Shown: positions 55,555 through 62,644 of the stretch, in pieces
Numbering within the stretch: position 1 is the stretch's first letter
How the letters are laid out: every line of letters starts with the position of its first letter
NCBI GenBank assembly: GCA_017466445.1
Contig: JAFTUC010000010.1
Coordinates: 27,433-91,432, forward strand
Source: Clostridia bacterium
Lineage (GTDB): Bacteria; Bacillota; Clostridia; Oscillospirales; CAG-272
DNA length: 64,000 nt
Reading direction: 5' to 3'
Notes under the pieces: model-generated
What the model saw: the letters and a program-made list of their open reading frames with translations, nothing else
Told to the model about the DNA's origin: nothing
Databases searched by the model: none
Position numbers and translations under genes: made by a program

Positions 55555-56061
55555 TCATACGATCTCGATCTGAACCGATCTCATAGCATCAAGCGCTGTT
55601 CTGTGACTTTCAGTAGTAACGCCCGCGCAGGATGAAGAATCTACCGTAATCGGAACCTCGGGAAAAGCCGCCTTGAGCAGCATTGCGTTTGATATGACAC
55701 AGATATCGGTACAAAGACCGCAAAGCTCTATAGATTCAACAGGCTCGTTAAAGCTCTCTATAAGCTTTGGAAGATCGATGCTTCCAAACGTGACCTTGTC
55801 TATAATAATGCTCGCATACGGCTTCAGCCCATCGCAGATCTGCCATCCGTCACTGTTTTTGATGCAGTGTGGTACGGGAAGCCTTTTTCCCTCCTGCGTA
55901 TTCATATAATCGTCAAGGTGCGTGTCTCTTGTAAATATGATCTTTCCGTCAAAATCTTTTACCTTATTAATAACGCTCGGTACAATAGCTTTTGCAAGAT
56001 CACTTCCGAGACTTCCCGTGATAAAATCGTTCTGCATATCGACCACGATAAGATATTTCAT
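55555..56061 (-). CDS. Isochorismatase/nicotinamidase-family cysteine hydrolase
   Basis: A 168-residue hydrolase with the family triad: Asp in VVDMQND (residues 6-12), Lys in IDKVTFGS and Cys in LCGLCTDICVISN. Metal-binding positions (DTHLDDY) resemble nicotinamidase, so conversion of nicotinamide to nicotinate for NAD salvage is the best guess. The ATG at 56061 follows GAGGAG; the upstream ATG at 56091 has no site and would overlap the neighbouring gene. Confidence 0.88.
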   Translation of the reverse strand: MKYLIVVDMQNDFITGSLGSDLAKAIVPSVINKVKDFDGKIIFTRDTHLDDYMNTQEGKRLPVPHCIKNSDGWQICDGLKPYASIIIDKVTFGSIDLPKLIESFNEPVESIELCGLCTDICVISNAMLLKAAFPEVPITVDSSSCAGVTTESHRTALDAMRSVQIEIV

Positions 56062-56087
56062 AATTTCTCCTCTGTTTTTACTTTTTA

Positions 56088-57218
56088 TCAAAGTAATCTT
56101 TTTTTGATCTTTTTCAAGGTCTTTTCAAGTGTTTTTTGCTCGTAATCGGAGTAGAGGTCAAAATCACTGAACGTACCGCCTTCATCGTTTGACCATCCGA
56201 TCAGCCACTGATCCTTAAGATCGTCTCCCAGATTATCACTGTCCGAGGTATAGCGGAAAATATAATATTCCTCCCCCTTTTTGACCTTACCGAGATATTC
56301 GATCTTATCGGGCTGCTTTCCAAGCTCGGTAGGATAGGTCAACCAGTGCACAAGGTCGCTTTTTGCAAGATACACGGGATCGGAGAGCTCCTCGGGGAAA
56401 AGAGACGTCTGTCCGTATTTCTTAAGGATAGCGTAGGTCATATCGGCATACACGATATCATTTGCGAGAGAGATAATGACGCTTGACGGAACGCTCTGCT
56501 CCGCGCTTAAGAGTGAAGCCACCGCATAGTAATTAACGTTGTTTTTCTCAAGCTTCAAAACGTCGTTCAAAAGTGCGATGACCGTATCGTTTATAAAATA
56601 TTTCGCCACGTCACACGCAAATTCCAGATTATTAACGATAGTATCATCAAGAGGGGTGTCAAGATAACGCTTCAACTCGGAAGAAATATAGTCGGCAAGC
56701 AAAAGCTTTGAATCGGACGGAAGAGCATCTATATTTCCCTGATAATGAAGAAGTCCCTGGTATATCTGCCCCTTTTGGAATTCATCCTTCAAGGGGATCA
56801 CAGAGTCGATCAGATGCTTAATCGTTTCCTTATCGTTTTGACCGTTTTTAAAAATATTATCGATCGTATTTTCGACAAATCTTTCCTTATCGACAACCTC
56901 CATCAACGCCTTCAGATCATTTACCCTGTCTTCACTTAGCTCTGTCGGCGAGGAGTGGCAAAGCATAATAATACCGAGAAGAGAGTCCTCGTACCCGAAA
57001 ACCTCATCCTTTTCTTTATAAGTCTGAAGTGTTGGAATCAGCGTAATAAGCTTATTTATTTCTTTAAATGCAAAATCGGAAAGCGTTCTCTTGTCATCCG
57101 GCTTGATCTTTACCTTTTTGTTTTGAAAAGAATTAAGAATAACGGACAAAAAGCTTGTTTTTTCAGAAAAGCTCGAAAGATGCTCTATATCCTCAATGAT
57201 CGACGCGAAATTTACCAT
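56088..57218 (-). CDS. Hypothetical helical protein, 376 residues
   Basis: I do not recognise this protein. Residues 1-290 are mostly alpha-helical with irregular repeats reminiscent of HEAT-type arrays; the last about 80 residues (DKIEYLGKVKKGEEYYIFRYTSDSDNLGDDLKDQWLIGWSN) look like a small beta domain. No signal peptide or membrane helix is seen. It has a consensus promoter and lies upstream of the hydrolase gene on the same strand. Confidence 0.7.
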   Translation of the reverse strand: MVNFASIIEDIEHLSSFSEKTSFLSVILNSFQNKKVKIKPDDKRTLSDFAFKEINKLITLIPTLQTYKEKDEVFGYEDSLLGIIMLCHSSPTELSEDRVNDLKALMEVVDKERFVENTIDNIFKNGQNDKETIKHLIDSVIPLKDEFQKGQIYQGLLHYQGNIDALPSDSKLLLADYISSELKRYLDTPLDDTIVNNLEFACDVAKYFINDTVIALLNDVLKLEKNNVNYYAVASLLSAEQSVPSSVIISLANDIVYADMTYAILKKYGQTSLFPEELSDPVYLAKSDLVHWLTYPTELGKQPDKIEYLGKVKKGEEYYIFRYTSDSDNLGDDLKDQWLIGWSNDEGGTFSDFDLYSDYEQKTLEKTLKKIKKRLL

Positions 57219-57247
57219 AAAAACCCCCTATAAGTTGTATTTCTATG

Positions 57248-57276
57248 ATTATACCATATAGACCCGTTCTTGTCAA
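57248..57276 (-). promoter_or_regulatory. Promoter of the 376-residue protein gene
   Basis: On the minus strand, TTGACA (57276-57271), 17-bp spacer, TATAAT (57253-57248). Confidence 0.75.
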
Positions 57277-57360
57277 GAAAACACGGCAAATATTTATAGC
57301 CACCTCGATGCTATGACGAAAGCGGACACCGGCGCGGCAATGAGTAAAGCGCCGGGGTGA
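57262..57360 (+). pseudogene. Possible remnant of a tyrosine recombinase C-terminus
   Basis: A plus-strand open stretch reads ...QENTANIYSHLDAMTK and ends GAAMSKAPG followed by TGA. NIYSHLD closely resembles the catalytic-tyrosine segment at the end of phage/ICE integrases. A TAG precedes it at 57259 and no upstream integrase is present, so if real it is a decayed tail. The segment is richer in G+C than its surroundings and overlaps the promoter of the divergent 376-residue gene. Confidence 0.4.
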
Positions 57361-57374
57361 GAGGAGGATAACGA

Positions 57375-57400
57375 AAGGGCTGACCGCACGGTCAGCCCTT
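57375..57400. terminator. Hairpin, probable terminator of the ktr genes
   Basis: A perfect 12-bp stem (AAGGGCTGACCG and complement) with a 2-base spacing lies 24 bases past the ktrA-like stop; on the minus strand it is followed by TCGTTATCC, so the T-run is poor. Confidence 0.5.
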
Positions 57401-57423
57401 GGACAAAAACGTCTTGAATATAA

Positions 57424-58077
57424 TTATTGCTTCATTTTACCCAATTTTGCCGTATTTGCGATAACGATCAGCGTGTCTTCCCTATCAAGCGCTTGCTCAG
57501 GATTGATATTCACGTTAACCTTTTCGCCATTCTTGATAGCGACGATATTGATGCCGTATTTTTTGCGGAGATTTAGCTCAATCAGATTTTTACCGCGCCA
57601 TTCTTCCTTTACGTCGATCTCAACCATAGACACGTCCTTTGACAGAGAGATCATATCAATAAATCCGGAGCTTAAGAGATTCTTGGCAAGGCGGATGCCC
57701 GACTCGTTTTCAGGAAAAACCACTTGATCTGCACCCACACGAAGCAATATTTTTTGATGCATCTCGTTGGCGCATTTTGCGATAACGTTTTTCACGCCTG
57801 CCTCCTTGCAAAGCGTGACTGCCATAACGCTCGCTTCAAGGTTACTTGCCATACATACAATGACCGTATCAATACTTCCAATTCCAAGGCGTGAGATGAC
57901 CTCCGCATCTGTCACGTCGGCACACTTGCACACGGGCAGATATGCCGCCGCATCGTTTACGATTCTTTCCTCGTTATCGACGGCAATAACCTCCATACCG
58001 TTCTCTACAAGCTCACGTGCAACGGCTGTTCCGTATCTTCCAAGTCCAAAGACTGCGTATGTTTTCTTTGCTTTCAT
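57424..58077 (-). CDS. ktrA: Potassium uptake regulatory subunit (KtrA/TrkA, RCK domain)
   Basis: A 217-residue cytoplasmic gating subunit with an N-terminal RCK NAD/ATP-binding fold (FGLGRYGTAVA, residues 10-20, then VIAVDNEE) and a C-terminal RCK-C domain (MVEIDVKEEWRGKNLIELNLRKKYGINIVAI). It follows the channel subunit gene by 10 bases. Regulation by ATP/ADP and cyclic di-AMP is known for the family. Confidence 0.9.
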   Translation of the reverse strand: MKAKKTYAVFGLGRYGTAVARELVENGMEVIAVDNEERIVNDAAAYLPVCKCADVTDAEVISRLGIGSIDTVIVCMASNLEASVMAVTLCKEAGVKNVIAKCANEMHQKILLRVGADQVVFPENESGIRLAKNLLSSGFIDMISLSKDVSMVEIDVKEEWRGKNLIELNLRKKYGINIVAIKNGEKVNVNINPEQALDREDTLIVIANTAKLGKMKQ

Positions 58078-58087
58078 AATCTTCTCC

Positions 58088-59449
58088 TTATCCTATACTA
58101 ATATCTTCCGTCGGCTCGGAAATGACGTTTTGACTTTCGTTTTTGCTGCCAAGCGCTACCGCAAGTGAAATGGGACCGACTCTGCCGAAATACATCGTTA
58201 CGATGATAATAAGCTTTCCAAAGGTATTCAGCGTTGCCGTCAGATTTCGTGAAAGACCGACGGTTGCAGTGGCGCTGACCGTTTCATAGACTGCATCAAT
58301 GGCGGAAGCGTTACTCGTTGCCATCAAAAGCACAGTTGAGGTGGCACATATCGTAAGAAAGGTTACAGCCACGGCAACTGCCTTTTTTACCGAACCCTCG
58401 GAAATACGACGCCCGAACAGAGTTGCGCTATTTTTATTGCGGATAGTAGCAAATGCCGAGCAGATAAGAACGGCAATGGTTACTGTTTTCATGCCGCCTG
58501 CCGTGCCTACGGGCGAGCCACCGATCAGCATCAAGATAATAGATACGGCAGCGGAGGCGTTCGTCAGATTCTCTTGCGGAACAGAGGCAAAGCCTGCGGT
58601 TCTCGTTGTAACCGATTGGAAAAAGGACACCTGAATTTTATCAAAGAGAGACATCTCTCCAATGGTCAAGGGATTTGCATATTCAAAAATAAGAATGAGA
58701 ATTGCACCGACAAGAACGAGTCCTGCGGTAACGGTAATGGCAATCTTTGAGTGCAAGGTCAGATGTCTGAATATCTTACGGTTCTTTGGCGAACGGCTCT
58801 TGATCACACGAAGCACGTCCCACCATACGATATATCCAAGACCGCCGAGAATGATTAGTGCGGAGGTAACGATATTGATCAAGGGATTGGTGGCGTAATT
58901 GCAAAGGCTGTTTTCCGCGATAATATCAATGCCTGCGTTACAAAAGGCGGAAACCGAATTGAATACCGATATCCAGATGCCCGCAGCCCCAAACTCGGGG
59001 ATAAAGACGAGCATATACAGAACAGCACCTATCCCTTCGATGATCAGCGTGCCGAACAGCACGTTCTTAACGAATTTCGCCAGTCCCGACATCGTATTGA
59101 GATTGAAGGCATCCTGAATCAGCAAACGGTCACCGATGCCCATTTTTCTGTTGAGAAGAAGCATCAGTCCCGACATAATGGTGATGATACCAAGACCGCC
59201 GATCTGTATGAGAAGCAGAATGACGATCTGCCCGAACACGCTCCACGTTGACACCGTTGGAAGTGTAACAAGTCCCGTCACGCAGGTGGAAGTGGTTGCC
59301 GTGAAAAGCGCATCGAGATAAGGCACGGCTTCACCGCTTGCGGAGCTTATAGGTAATGCCAAAAGTCCACTTCCCACGAGTATGGTCACGAGAAAACTGA
59401 GCAATACGATCTGCGTGGTTGAGAGTGAAAATTTCTTTTTTCGAACCAT
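58088..59449 (-). CDS. ktrB: Potassium uptake transporter subunit (KtrB/TrkH)
   Basis: A 453-residue integral membrane K+ (Na+-coupled) transporter with four M1-P-M2 repeats; selectivity-filter glycines are visible in TSTCVTGL, SAFCNAGID, TRTAGFASV and SATATVGLS. The start at 59449 (MVRKKKFSL) follows GAGG with a nine-base spacer; 59482 lies inside the leader hairpin. It leads a two-gene operon with ktrA behind a consensus promoter and a leader hairpin. Confidence 0.92.
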   Translation of the reverse strand: MVRKKKFSLSTTQIVLLSFLVTILVGSGLLALPISSASGEAVPYLDALFTATTSTCVTGLVTLPTVSTWSVFGQIVILLLIQIGGLGIITIMSGLMLLLNRKMGIGDRLLIQDAFNLNTMSGLAKFVKNVLFGTLIIEGIGAVLYMLVFIPEFGAAGIWISVFNSVSAFCNAGIDIIAENSLCNYATNPLINIVTSALIILGGLGYIVWWDVLRVIKSRSPKNRKIFRHLTLHSKIAITVTAGLVLVGAILILIFEYANPLTIGEMSLFDKIQVSFFQSVTTRTAGFASVPQENLTNASAAVSIILMLIGGSPVGTAGGMKTVTIAVLICSAFATIRNKNSATLFGRRISEGSVKKAVAVAVTFLTICATSTVLLMATSNASAIDAVYETVSATATVGLSRNLTATLNTFGKLIIIVTMYFGRVGPISLAVALGSKNESQNVISEPTEDISIG

Positions 59450-59473
59450 AAGTTTTTCCTCTAAAAAGCATAA

Positions 59474-59507
59474 AGGAACCAAAGTCCTCTGCAGTCAGCT
59501 GGTTCCT
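59474..59507 (-). promoter_or_regulatory. Leader hairpin upstream of ktrB
   Basis: A 7-bp stem (AGGAACC / GGTTCCT) with a 20-base loop lies in the predicted transcript leader, followed on the minus strand by TTATGCTTTTT. It resembles a weak terminator; the leader (about 70 bases) is too short for a ydaO-type cyclic di-AMP riboswitch. Confidence 0.45.
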
Positions 59508-59525
59508 CATTTATCAATTTTGTTT

Positions 59526-59554
59526 ATTATATCACATTATACCGTTTCTGTCAA
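59526..59554 (-). promoter_or_regulatory. Promoter of ktrBA
   Basis: On the minus strand, TTGACA (59554-59549), 17-bp spacer ending TGTGA, TATAAT (59531-59526). Confidence 0.8.
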
Positions 59555-59677
59555 TAGTCCGAAATGGAGCGTCGCGTATCAAATTAATATTTTTAACTGT
59601 GATCTCAATACAAAATCAAGACCGATTCGAGTAATCGAGGCGGTCTTGTATAACTATATTAAATCGTTTCTAAAACT

Positions 59678-60562
59678 TCACCTAAAAATCAATGTCTTTC
59701 CATTGACTACAATTTCAGCATATCTTACTATATCGTTTTCTCGTTTTACAGAAATTATTTTTTCTATAGATTTAAAGTCTAATGGGCCATATATCCCTCT
59801 ACAAAGCAAATACTCGTAATTACACTCCTCAAAACCGTAACACTCGTGACACTCACTTGAGCAATGTTTTCTATATGGAAAGTTTGCTATAAAATATGTT
59901 GCTTCATCGTTCTTTGCACACCTACTGTTCTTTAAATATGGATGACCACCTCTATCGTGAAATACTTTTCTCCACTCACCCAAAAACCATTTGGCGTAAA
60001 TCTCTTTAGCTTTAGGGGAATATAGTAGTTCTGTTTTTACACCCGATTCGATTATTTTGCGAATTTTCAATTCATCGAAGTCATTTAATATGTCACTTAA
60101 ATCAATTTCTATGGTTCTTAGGTTTTCGTTAAACAACTTAAATCTTTTAGAGATATCTACCCTATGAGTGACTTTGAATTCAACATTTAATAGAATGCTC
60201 CCACTTTCTAATAACACATCGCATCTAATTTCGGGAGATACACTTTTCTCAATGTAAGCTTTTTCAAATCTATAGCATTTTCCTTTAGGATTCCAGTCGT
60301 ATATATTAAGTGGAGCATTTGGTACGTACACTATTTTTGTATTAGCAACTACAGTTTTGGCCATAATGTGTAATGCGCTCTCCGAGCCGTGATTACAATC
60401 TGCAACTTTATAATGCTTAAAATGATGTTGATTCTTTTGACCTTTATGTGCGACAAGTACACCTCCGCACGAAGGGCATGTACACCCACAAGTCATTCCT
60501 TTCGATACAGAGTCAATATGTACTAATTCGTCATCTTTAATTCCGTATTTCAACAATTGCAT
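59678..60562 (-). CDS. CoiA-like competence/nuclease-type protein
   Basis: A 294-residue protein with an N-terminal zinc-ribbon-like segment (CGCTCPSCGGVLVAHKGQKNQHHFKHY) and a central domain (IRCDVLLESGSILLNVEFKVTHRVD) resembling the restriction-endonuclease-like core of CoiA proteins (Asp, then Glu-x-Lys). A second cysteine cluster (CSSECHECYGFEEC) lies near the C-terminus. It is more A+T-rich than its neighbours and stands alone beside a tRNA fragment, so acquisition by transfer is plausible. GAGG lies upstream of the ATG. Confidence 0.65.
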   Translation of the reverse strand: MQLLKYGIKDDELVHIDSVSKGMTCGCTCPSCGGVLVAHKGQKNQHHFKHYKVADCNHGSESALHIMAKTVVANTKIVYVPNAPLNIYDWNPKGKCYRFEKAYIEKSVSPEIRCDVLLESGSILLNVEFKVTHRVDISKRFKLFNENLRTIEIDLSDILNDFDELKIRKIIESGVKTELLYSPKAKEIYAKWFLGEWRKVFHDRGGHPYLKNSRCAKNDEATYFIANFPYRKHCSSECHECYGFEECNYEYLLCRGIYGPLDFKSIEKIISVKRENDIVRYAEIVVNGKTLIFR

Positions 60563-60613
60563 ATCAATATAACCTCACCGATTTCATTACAAAAAAGCCG
60601 CAGATGCCGCATT

Positions 60614-60669
60614 TGGCGGAGATGGTGGGATTCGAACCCACGTGTGGTTGCCCACAAACTGATTTCGAG
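60614..60669 (-). pseudogene. 3' half of tRNA-Ser(CGA), probable attachment-site remnant
   Basis: On the minus strand this reads anticodon loop CTCGAAA (anticodon CGA), 3' anticodon strand TCAGT, a long variable arm (TGTGG-GCAA-CCACA), a T-arm (GTGGG-TTCGAAT-CCCAC), acceptor strand CATCTCC, discriminator G and encoded CCA. No matching 5' half (D arm, GGAGATG acceptor) lies upstream. A tRNA 3' end kept as a fragment is the usual product of integration at a tRNA gene, with the crossover near the anticodon loop. Confidence 0.75.
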
Positions 60670-60808
60670 CAGCTGTAAAGCAGGCTCTCTCTGTCCCTCA
60701 CTGTCCCTAATTTCCGCAAATTTTAGCGAATTAGTGACCGCTTTATTGCCCCTTCCGTGAAAAATGCACGGCTTTCTCAAGGTGGGAGGGACGGGTGGTC
60801 ACTATTGG
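60670..60808. other. Non-coding stretch beside the tRNA fragment
   Basis: No gene is supported here. The only structure seen is a short direct repeat, CTGTCCCT, at 60691-60698 and 60701-60708, next to the tRNA-Ser fragment; such repeats sometimes mark integrase or excisionase arm sites, but this is speculation. The 611 bases between the CoiA-like gene and the next start contain the tRNA fragment, this stretch and the 3' part of the next gene. Confidence 0.4.
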
Positions 60809-61174
60809 TTATACATATTCAACATCTATCTTTTGACAATAAATGCTGAAAGCGATGCCGTTGATAAGCCTGATGCGCAATTCAAGAACTCCTTTGTTCA
60901 GCCACCGCTCGCCGTAGTTAAAATCCTTGTCATACGCAGAAAACACCGTTTTGATAAACGGGGTGTCATCATCGTCTTGGATTTGATGAACCGTTGCACC
61001 GTCTATAATCTGATCATCCCACATACACAGATTCGTCAAGCCGACAAAGCCGGTACAACTTACACAGACATTTTTCTGCAACGTATCGTTAAAAATCAAA
61101 AGTTTGGCACAGTCATATTCGATTTCGATTTTATCGATATTGCTGTCTGCCCAATCTATATTTTCAAACTTCAT
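60809..61174 (-). CDS. Hypothetical protein, 121 residues
   Basis: A small soluble protein I do not recognise, with FENIDWADSNIDKIEIEYDCAKLLIFND near the start and several cysteines (CVSCTG). The ATG at 61174 follows GAGG at suitable spacing; the in-frame ATG at 61213 has no site. Composition resembles immunity or DUF-type small proteins of accessory regions, but no function can be given. Confidence 0.65.
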   Translation of the reverse strand: MKFENIDWADSNIDKIEIEYDCAKLLIFNDTLQKNVCVSCTGFVGLTNLCMWDDQIIDGATVHQIQDDDDTPFIKTVFSAYDKDFNYGERWLNKGVLELRIRLINGIAFSIYCQKIDVEYV

Positions 61175-61267
61175 TTTTTCTACCTCGTTTTTACAGTGAA
61201 AATATTGTATCATATTTTCTGCAATATTTCAATAGCGCCCCGATTCTCAACTCTATACGCTTCTCAA

Positions 61268-62173
61268 CTACAGTAATTCTTTTGTTTTATTCTTAAAAAT
61301 CGGCTCGTCCTTGGAGCATAGCCAAGCTCCCACCGCCATGGCGGCAAGGGAGATAAAGTAGGTCACCTTCGGCATCTCGCGGAAGATGACGAGGGAAAGA
61401 AGCGCGCCGATGAAGGGCGCCACGGCGTAGTAAGCGCTGGTCCGCGCCGCGCCGAGAATCCTCTGTGCGTACACGTAAAAGAAGATGCTCAGCCCGTACG
61501 CCACAAATCCCACACCGAGCACGGCAAAAACGCTCCAAAGGTTGGTCAGCCGCTCTCCGATGCAAAGCCCGATGATGATCGAGCCGAGCCCCGAGAAGAT
61601 GCCTTTGAGCAGTACGATCTGCAAGGGATCTTTGGACGAAAGCTTTCTCGTGCAGTTATTTTCAAAGCCCCAGCACACCGCCGCCAAAAGCACAAGCAGG
61701 GATCCTGCGGAAAATTTGAGACTGCTGATATCCTCGAAGGACAACAGTGCGCAGGACAGTACCACGAAGAAGATGCCCGCCCACAGACGGGGAGAAATCT
61801 TTTCCTTGAAGATCATCAGCGCAATGATCGCCGTAGCCACGATCTCAAAGTTGTTAAGTAAGGACGCGTTTGCCGCCGTGGTGTTGTCAAGCCCGATGAG
61901 CAGAAAGATGGGCGCGGCGATATCCAGAACGATCATCGCAATCGTGTGCGGAAGCTCCGCTTTCGTGATGCTTTCCTCGGTGGCTTTAATCTTTTTCCCT
62001 TTGCGGATCAGAGCGATCACGCCCATACCAAGCCCTGCGCCCACGTACAAAAATCCTGCCATCAGGGTGGAGGGCATATAGTCAAGGAGCAGCTTGGAAA
62101 AAGGCGAGTTGACGGCGTACAGCGCCGCCGCAAGAATGGCTAAAAAGATGCCGTAGGTCAGTTTATTCTTCAT
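61268..62173 (-). CDS. EamA/DMT-family transporter
   Basis: A 301-residue inner-membrane exporter of the drug/metabolite superfamily with ten hydrophobic helices in two EamA halves (NSPFSKLLLDYMPSTLMAGFLYVG and VLLAAVCWGFENNCTRKLS). Its start overlaps the csoR stop by four bases, so it is the co-translated target of the metal-type regulator. Base and codon use (G+C-rich third positions) differ from most genes in the window, suggesting transfer. The cargo is unknown. Confidence 0.88.
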   Translation of the reverse strand: MKNKLTYGIFLAILAAALYAVNSPFSKLLLDYMPSTLMAGFLYVGAGLGMGVIALIRKGKKIKATEESITKAELPHTIAMIVLDIAAPIFLLIGLDNTTAANASLLNNFEIVATAIIALMIFKEKISPRLWAGIFFVVLSCALLSFEDISSLKFSAGSLLVLLAAVCWGFENNCTRKLSSKDPLQIVLLKGIFSGLGSIIIGLCIGERLTNLWSVFAVLGVGFVAYGLSIFFYVYAQRILGAARTSAYYAVAPFIGALLSLVIFREMPKVTYFISLAAMAVGAWLCSKDEPIFKNKTKELL

Positions 62174-62439
62174 AACAGCTTGTCAATGGCACCTTTGAGA
62201 TTCTCGATGGCGTCCTCGTCATTCTCCTTCACCGCGTCCACGATGCAGTGGTCGATGTGATCCTTCAGAATGACCTTGCTCACGCCCGTGATCTCCGATT
62301 TGATCGCCGAAAGCTGAATGAGTACGTCACTGCAGTCCCGTCCGTCCTCGATCATCTTTTTCACGGCGTTCATGTGTCCGATCGCCCGCGACATACGGTT
62401 CAAAACCGACTTGGTGTGCTCGTGTGTATGCTGTTCCAT
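62170..62439 (-). CDS. CsoR/RcnR-family metal-sensing repressor
   Basis: An 89-residue all-helical repressor. Cys36, His61 and Cys65 match, in identity and spacing, the Cu(I) ligands of CsoR, and the N-terminus is His-rich (EQHTHEHTK). The start at 62439 has GGAGG a few bases upstream; the longer in-frame start at 62607 would translate through promoter and operator. It overlaps the EamA transporter gene and is preceded by a G-tract palindrome typical of this family's operators. Confidence 0.9.
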   Translation of the reverse strand: MEQHTHEHTKSVLNRMSRAIGHMNAVKKMIEDGRDCSDVLIQLSAIKSEITGVSKVILKDHIDHCIVDAVKENDEDAIENLKGAIDKLL

Positions 62440-62451
62440 CGTAATACCTCC

Positions 62452-62472
62452 ATATCCCCCCACGGGGGATAT
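62452..62472. promoter_or_regulatory. CsoR-type operator
   Basis: A perfect inverted repeat with arms ATATCCCCC and GGGGGATAT separated by 3 bp. It lies just downstream of the -10 box and directly before the csoR ribosome site, as expected for autorepression. Confidence 0.8.
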
Positions 62473-62476
62473 TTTG

Positions 62477-62505
62477 AGTATATCACATTTTCTCCGTTTC
62501 GTCAA
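62477..62505 (-). promoter_or_regulatory. Promoter of csoR-eamA
   Basis: On the minus strand, TTGACG (62505-62500), 17-bp spacer ending TGTGA, TATACT (62482-62477). The operator covers the predicted start point. Confidence 0.7.
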
Positions 62506-62590
62506 TACAGCCCCGCCATAATTCGAAAATTTTCTCCGGACTTTACGGTTCTTTGTGTTATCCTTTGTCCTGACAAAACAGAAACAAAAT

Positions 62591-62624
62591 CCGCCGAGAG
62601 CGACCAAACGGTTACTCTCGGCGG
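62591..62624 (-). repeat. Dispersed palindromic repeat, copy 4 (inverted)
   Basis: Read on the minus strand this 34-bp element matches copies 1-3 (arms CCGCCGAGAG / CTCTCGGCGG, ACC-GTTT-GGT centre). It begins 20 bases past the stop of the second long sigma gene, in the same orientation to that gene as copy 3 has to the first. Confidence 0.9.
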
Positions 62625-62644
62625 TGTGTTTATACTATTTTTTT

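Noticed and set aside
59450-59560. ydaO-type cyclic di-AMP riboswitch before ktrB
   Set aside because: The predicted leader is about 70 bases, too short for that aptamer, and its conserved elements are not seen.
60550-60780. Minus-strand frame ending in ...RGFESHHLRQ-type sequence
   Set aside because: That phrase is what a tRNA 3' end gives when translated; the stretch is the tRNA-Ser fragment, not a gene.
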